From Mycoplasmatota bacterium (lineage in GTDB: Bacteria; Bacillota_I; Bacilli_A; Izemoplasmatales; Izemoplasmataceae), in assembly GCA_022712785.1 (NCBI GenBank), contig JAFLJX010000069.1:1-6975 (forward strand): a DNA stretch of 6,975 nt, read 5' to 3'. The notes under the pieces are model-generated. The model ran no database searches and had not been told where the DNA came from. It was given only the letters and a program-made list of their open reading frames with translations. Positions 6,290-6,975 of the stretch are shown here, one piece after another. Position numbers and translations under genes: made by a program. Every line of letters starts with the position of its first letter. Positions within the stretch are counted from its first letter, which is position 1.

Positions 6290-6844
6290 ATGAAAAGAAA
6301 TATATATATATCTTATATACATGAAGATTCAAATAATTTTAAATTTAAAATCATGGATAGATTTAAAGGAAGAAAATATAAATTATCTGATGAAGAGACT
6401 GATTCTACTATTAGAAGTGAAGAGGACTTACTAAAAATAGCTAAGAAAATTTCACACATGGATGTTACAGTCGTTTTATTATCAAGAAATACTCTTAAAA
6501 GTGATTTAGCTCAAATTGAAATTGAGTATTCGTTAAATAACCCTTACTCTAAAACAACAAAAGGTATTATAGGAGTCGTTATTCCTGATAAGGGTAATGA
6601 TTATAGTTACATTATGAAAAAAGGGCACAAGAGCATCTGGAGAGCAGATAAGAACAAATTACCAACTCTTATGTCTTACAATATTTTAAATGAAGTCGAA
6701 GTTGAAAACAAAAATAATATAAATTATGATTCTTTCATATCTATATATAGATGGGAAGATTTCATTAATGACTTTAATAACTGTATTGATATAGCATATG
6801 AAAAAGCAAATGAGTCTTTAAATAAATACATAATTACAAAATAA
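6290..6844 (+). CDS. TIR-like domain protein (DUF1863/ThsB-like)
   Basis: This is a single-domain protein of 184 residues with no signal peptide or membrane segment. The N-terminal KRNIYISYIHEDSNNFK (2-18) matches the first strand and loop of TIR-like proteins. DVTVVLLSRNT (58-68) followed by SDLAQIEIEYSL (71-82) matches the family pattern VTVVLIG..T...WV.yEI..S, with Glu77 at the place of the catalytic glutamate of NAD-cleaving TIR domains, although the usual preceding Trp is absent. KGIIGVVIPD (91-100) and YRWEDFINDFNNCIDIAYEKA (153-173) resemble the later strand and the C-terminal DW...IE.A helix of this group. Known relatives include ThsB, which makes an NAD-derived signal in Thoeris phage defence; other members have no known role. 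The start is firm: AAAGGAGG (6274-6281) lies 8 nt upstream. It is a monocistronic gene divergent from the transporter operon. Family placement is from memory of motifs, and enzymatic activity is inferred. Confidence 0.75.
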   Translation: MKRNIYISYIHEDSNNFKFKIMDRFKGRKYKLSDEETDSTIRSEEDLLKIAKKISHMDVTVVLLSRNTLKSDLAQIEIEYSLNNPYSKTTKGIIGVVIPDKGNDYSYIMKKGHKSIWRADKNKLPTLMSYNILNEVEVENKNNINYDSFISIYRWEDFINDFNNCIDIAYEKANESLNKYIITK

Positions 6845-6876
6845 AAACAACTTTAAAAATTTAAAGTTGTTTTTTT
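6844..6876 (+). terminator. Intrinsic terminator after the TIR-like gene
   Basis: AAAACAACTTTAA (6844-6856) pairs with TTAAAGTTGTTTT (6861-6873) around a 4-nt loop, and the right arm runs into seven T residues (6870-6876). The hairpin starts on the last base of the TAA stop codon. The stem is AT-rich but long and perfect. Its left arm ends in A residues, so it could also stop transcription coming from the right. Confidence 0.8.
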
Positions 6877-6936
6877 GTGGTTATCTTTTAAATCGTTTTC
6901 TTAAAATATTTGATAAACAGTTAGGCATTTAAAAAA

Positions 6937-6975
6937 ATGTTATTCAAACGTAAGCGTCAAATCTTAGGTGTATTC
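6937..6975 (+). CDS. Possible start of a further gene, cut by the right edge
   Basis: An ATG at 6937 opens a frame that stays open for 13 codons to the end of the window (MLFKRKRQILGVF), a basic start turning hydrophobic, as at the N-terminus of many membrane or exported proteins. The only ribosome-binding-like bases are AGG (6923-6925), 11 nt upstream, which is weak, and no clear promoter is seen between the terminator and this ATG. Thirteen open codons occur easily by chance, so this is a pointer rather than a firm gene. Confidence 0.25.
   Translation, partial: MLFKRKRQILGVF

Noticed and set aside
6944..6975. Possible 3' end of a - strand gene entering from the right (IHLRFDAYV then TGA), and a 15-codon frame ending at 6881 (MPNCLSNILRKRFKR)
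   Set aside because: Both are too short to judge and compete with the + strand frame at 6937; the 15-codon frame has no ribosome binding site and an in-frame stop directly before its ATG.
1..6975. CRISPR arrays, tRNA or rRNA genes, insertion sequences
   Set aside because: No spaced repeats, cloverleaf-like sequences, rRNA sequence, transposase-like frames or terminal inverted repeats were seen on either strand.

Overview
The window is low-GC DNA (roughly 30% by eye) from a bacterium of the Firmicutes/Tenericutes type. Pointers are an RNase J gene, strong AGGAGG-type ribosome binding sites, short intergenic spaces, and an ABC transporter/two-component cassette of the kind found in low-GC Gram-positives. 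Tryptophan is read from TGG and TGA stops the response regulator gene, so the standard code is used rather than the Mycoplasma/Spiroplasma code. An AT-rich member such as the Acholeplasma/Izemoplasma/Haloplasma or Erysipelotrichia relatives would fit, but this assignment is an inference.

Layout from left to right: (1) the last 364 codons of an RNase J gene on the + strand, open at the left edge; (2) an intrinsic terminator that overlaps the rnj stop codon and can serve both strands; (3) a convergent zinc-free MDR-type NAD(P)H-dependent oxidoreductase on the - strand with its own extended -10 promoter; (4) a - strand operon, transcribed right to left, of a fused ATPase-permease ABC transporter of the MacB/FtsX type, an OmpR-family response regulator and a membrane histidine kinase; (5) a short divergent regulatory region (about 6115-6289); (6) a + strand gene for a small TIR-like protein related to the DUF1863/ThsB group, followed by a terminator; (7) the possible start of another + strand gene, cut by the right edge.

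How the genes work together: transporter, regulator and kinase look like one self-contained detoxification or peptide-stress module. The kinase has almost no extracellular sensing domain, so it probably reads the membrane or the transporter itself. The promoter in front of the transporter carries two direct repeats of AGTTCAC, 11 bp apart, just upstream of a TATACT -10 element, which is the expected layout for an OmpR/PhoB-family site and suggests autoregulation. The same intergenic region drives the TIR-like gene in the other direction, with a separate inverted repeat covering its -35 element. The TIR-like gene is the best candidate for an immune (Thoeris-like) or NAD-linked signalling component, but no effector partner is visible in the window. 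The RNase J and oxidoreductase genes look like ordinary neighbours.

The transporter reading frame can be extended upstream to a GTG at 6150, but the ribosome binding site and -10 element both indicate that the real start is the ATG at 6114.
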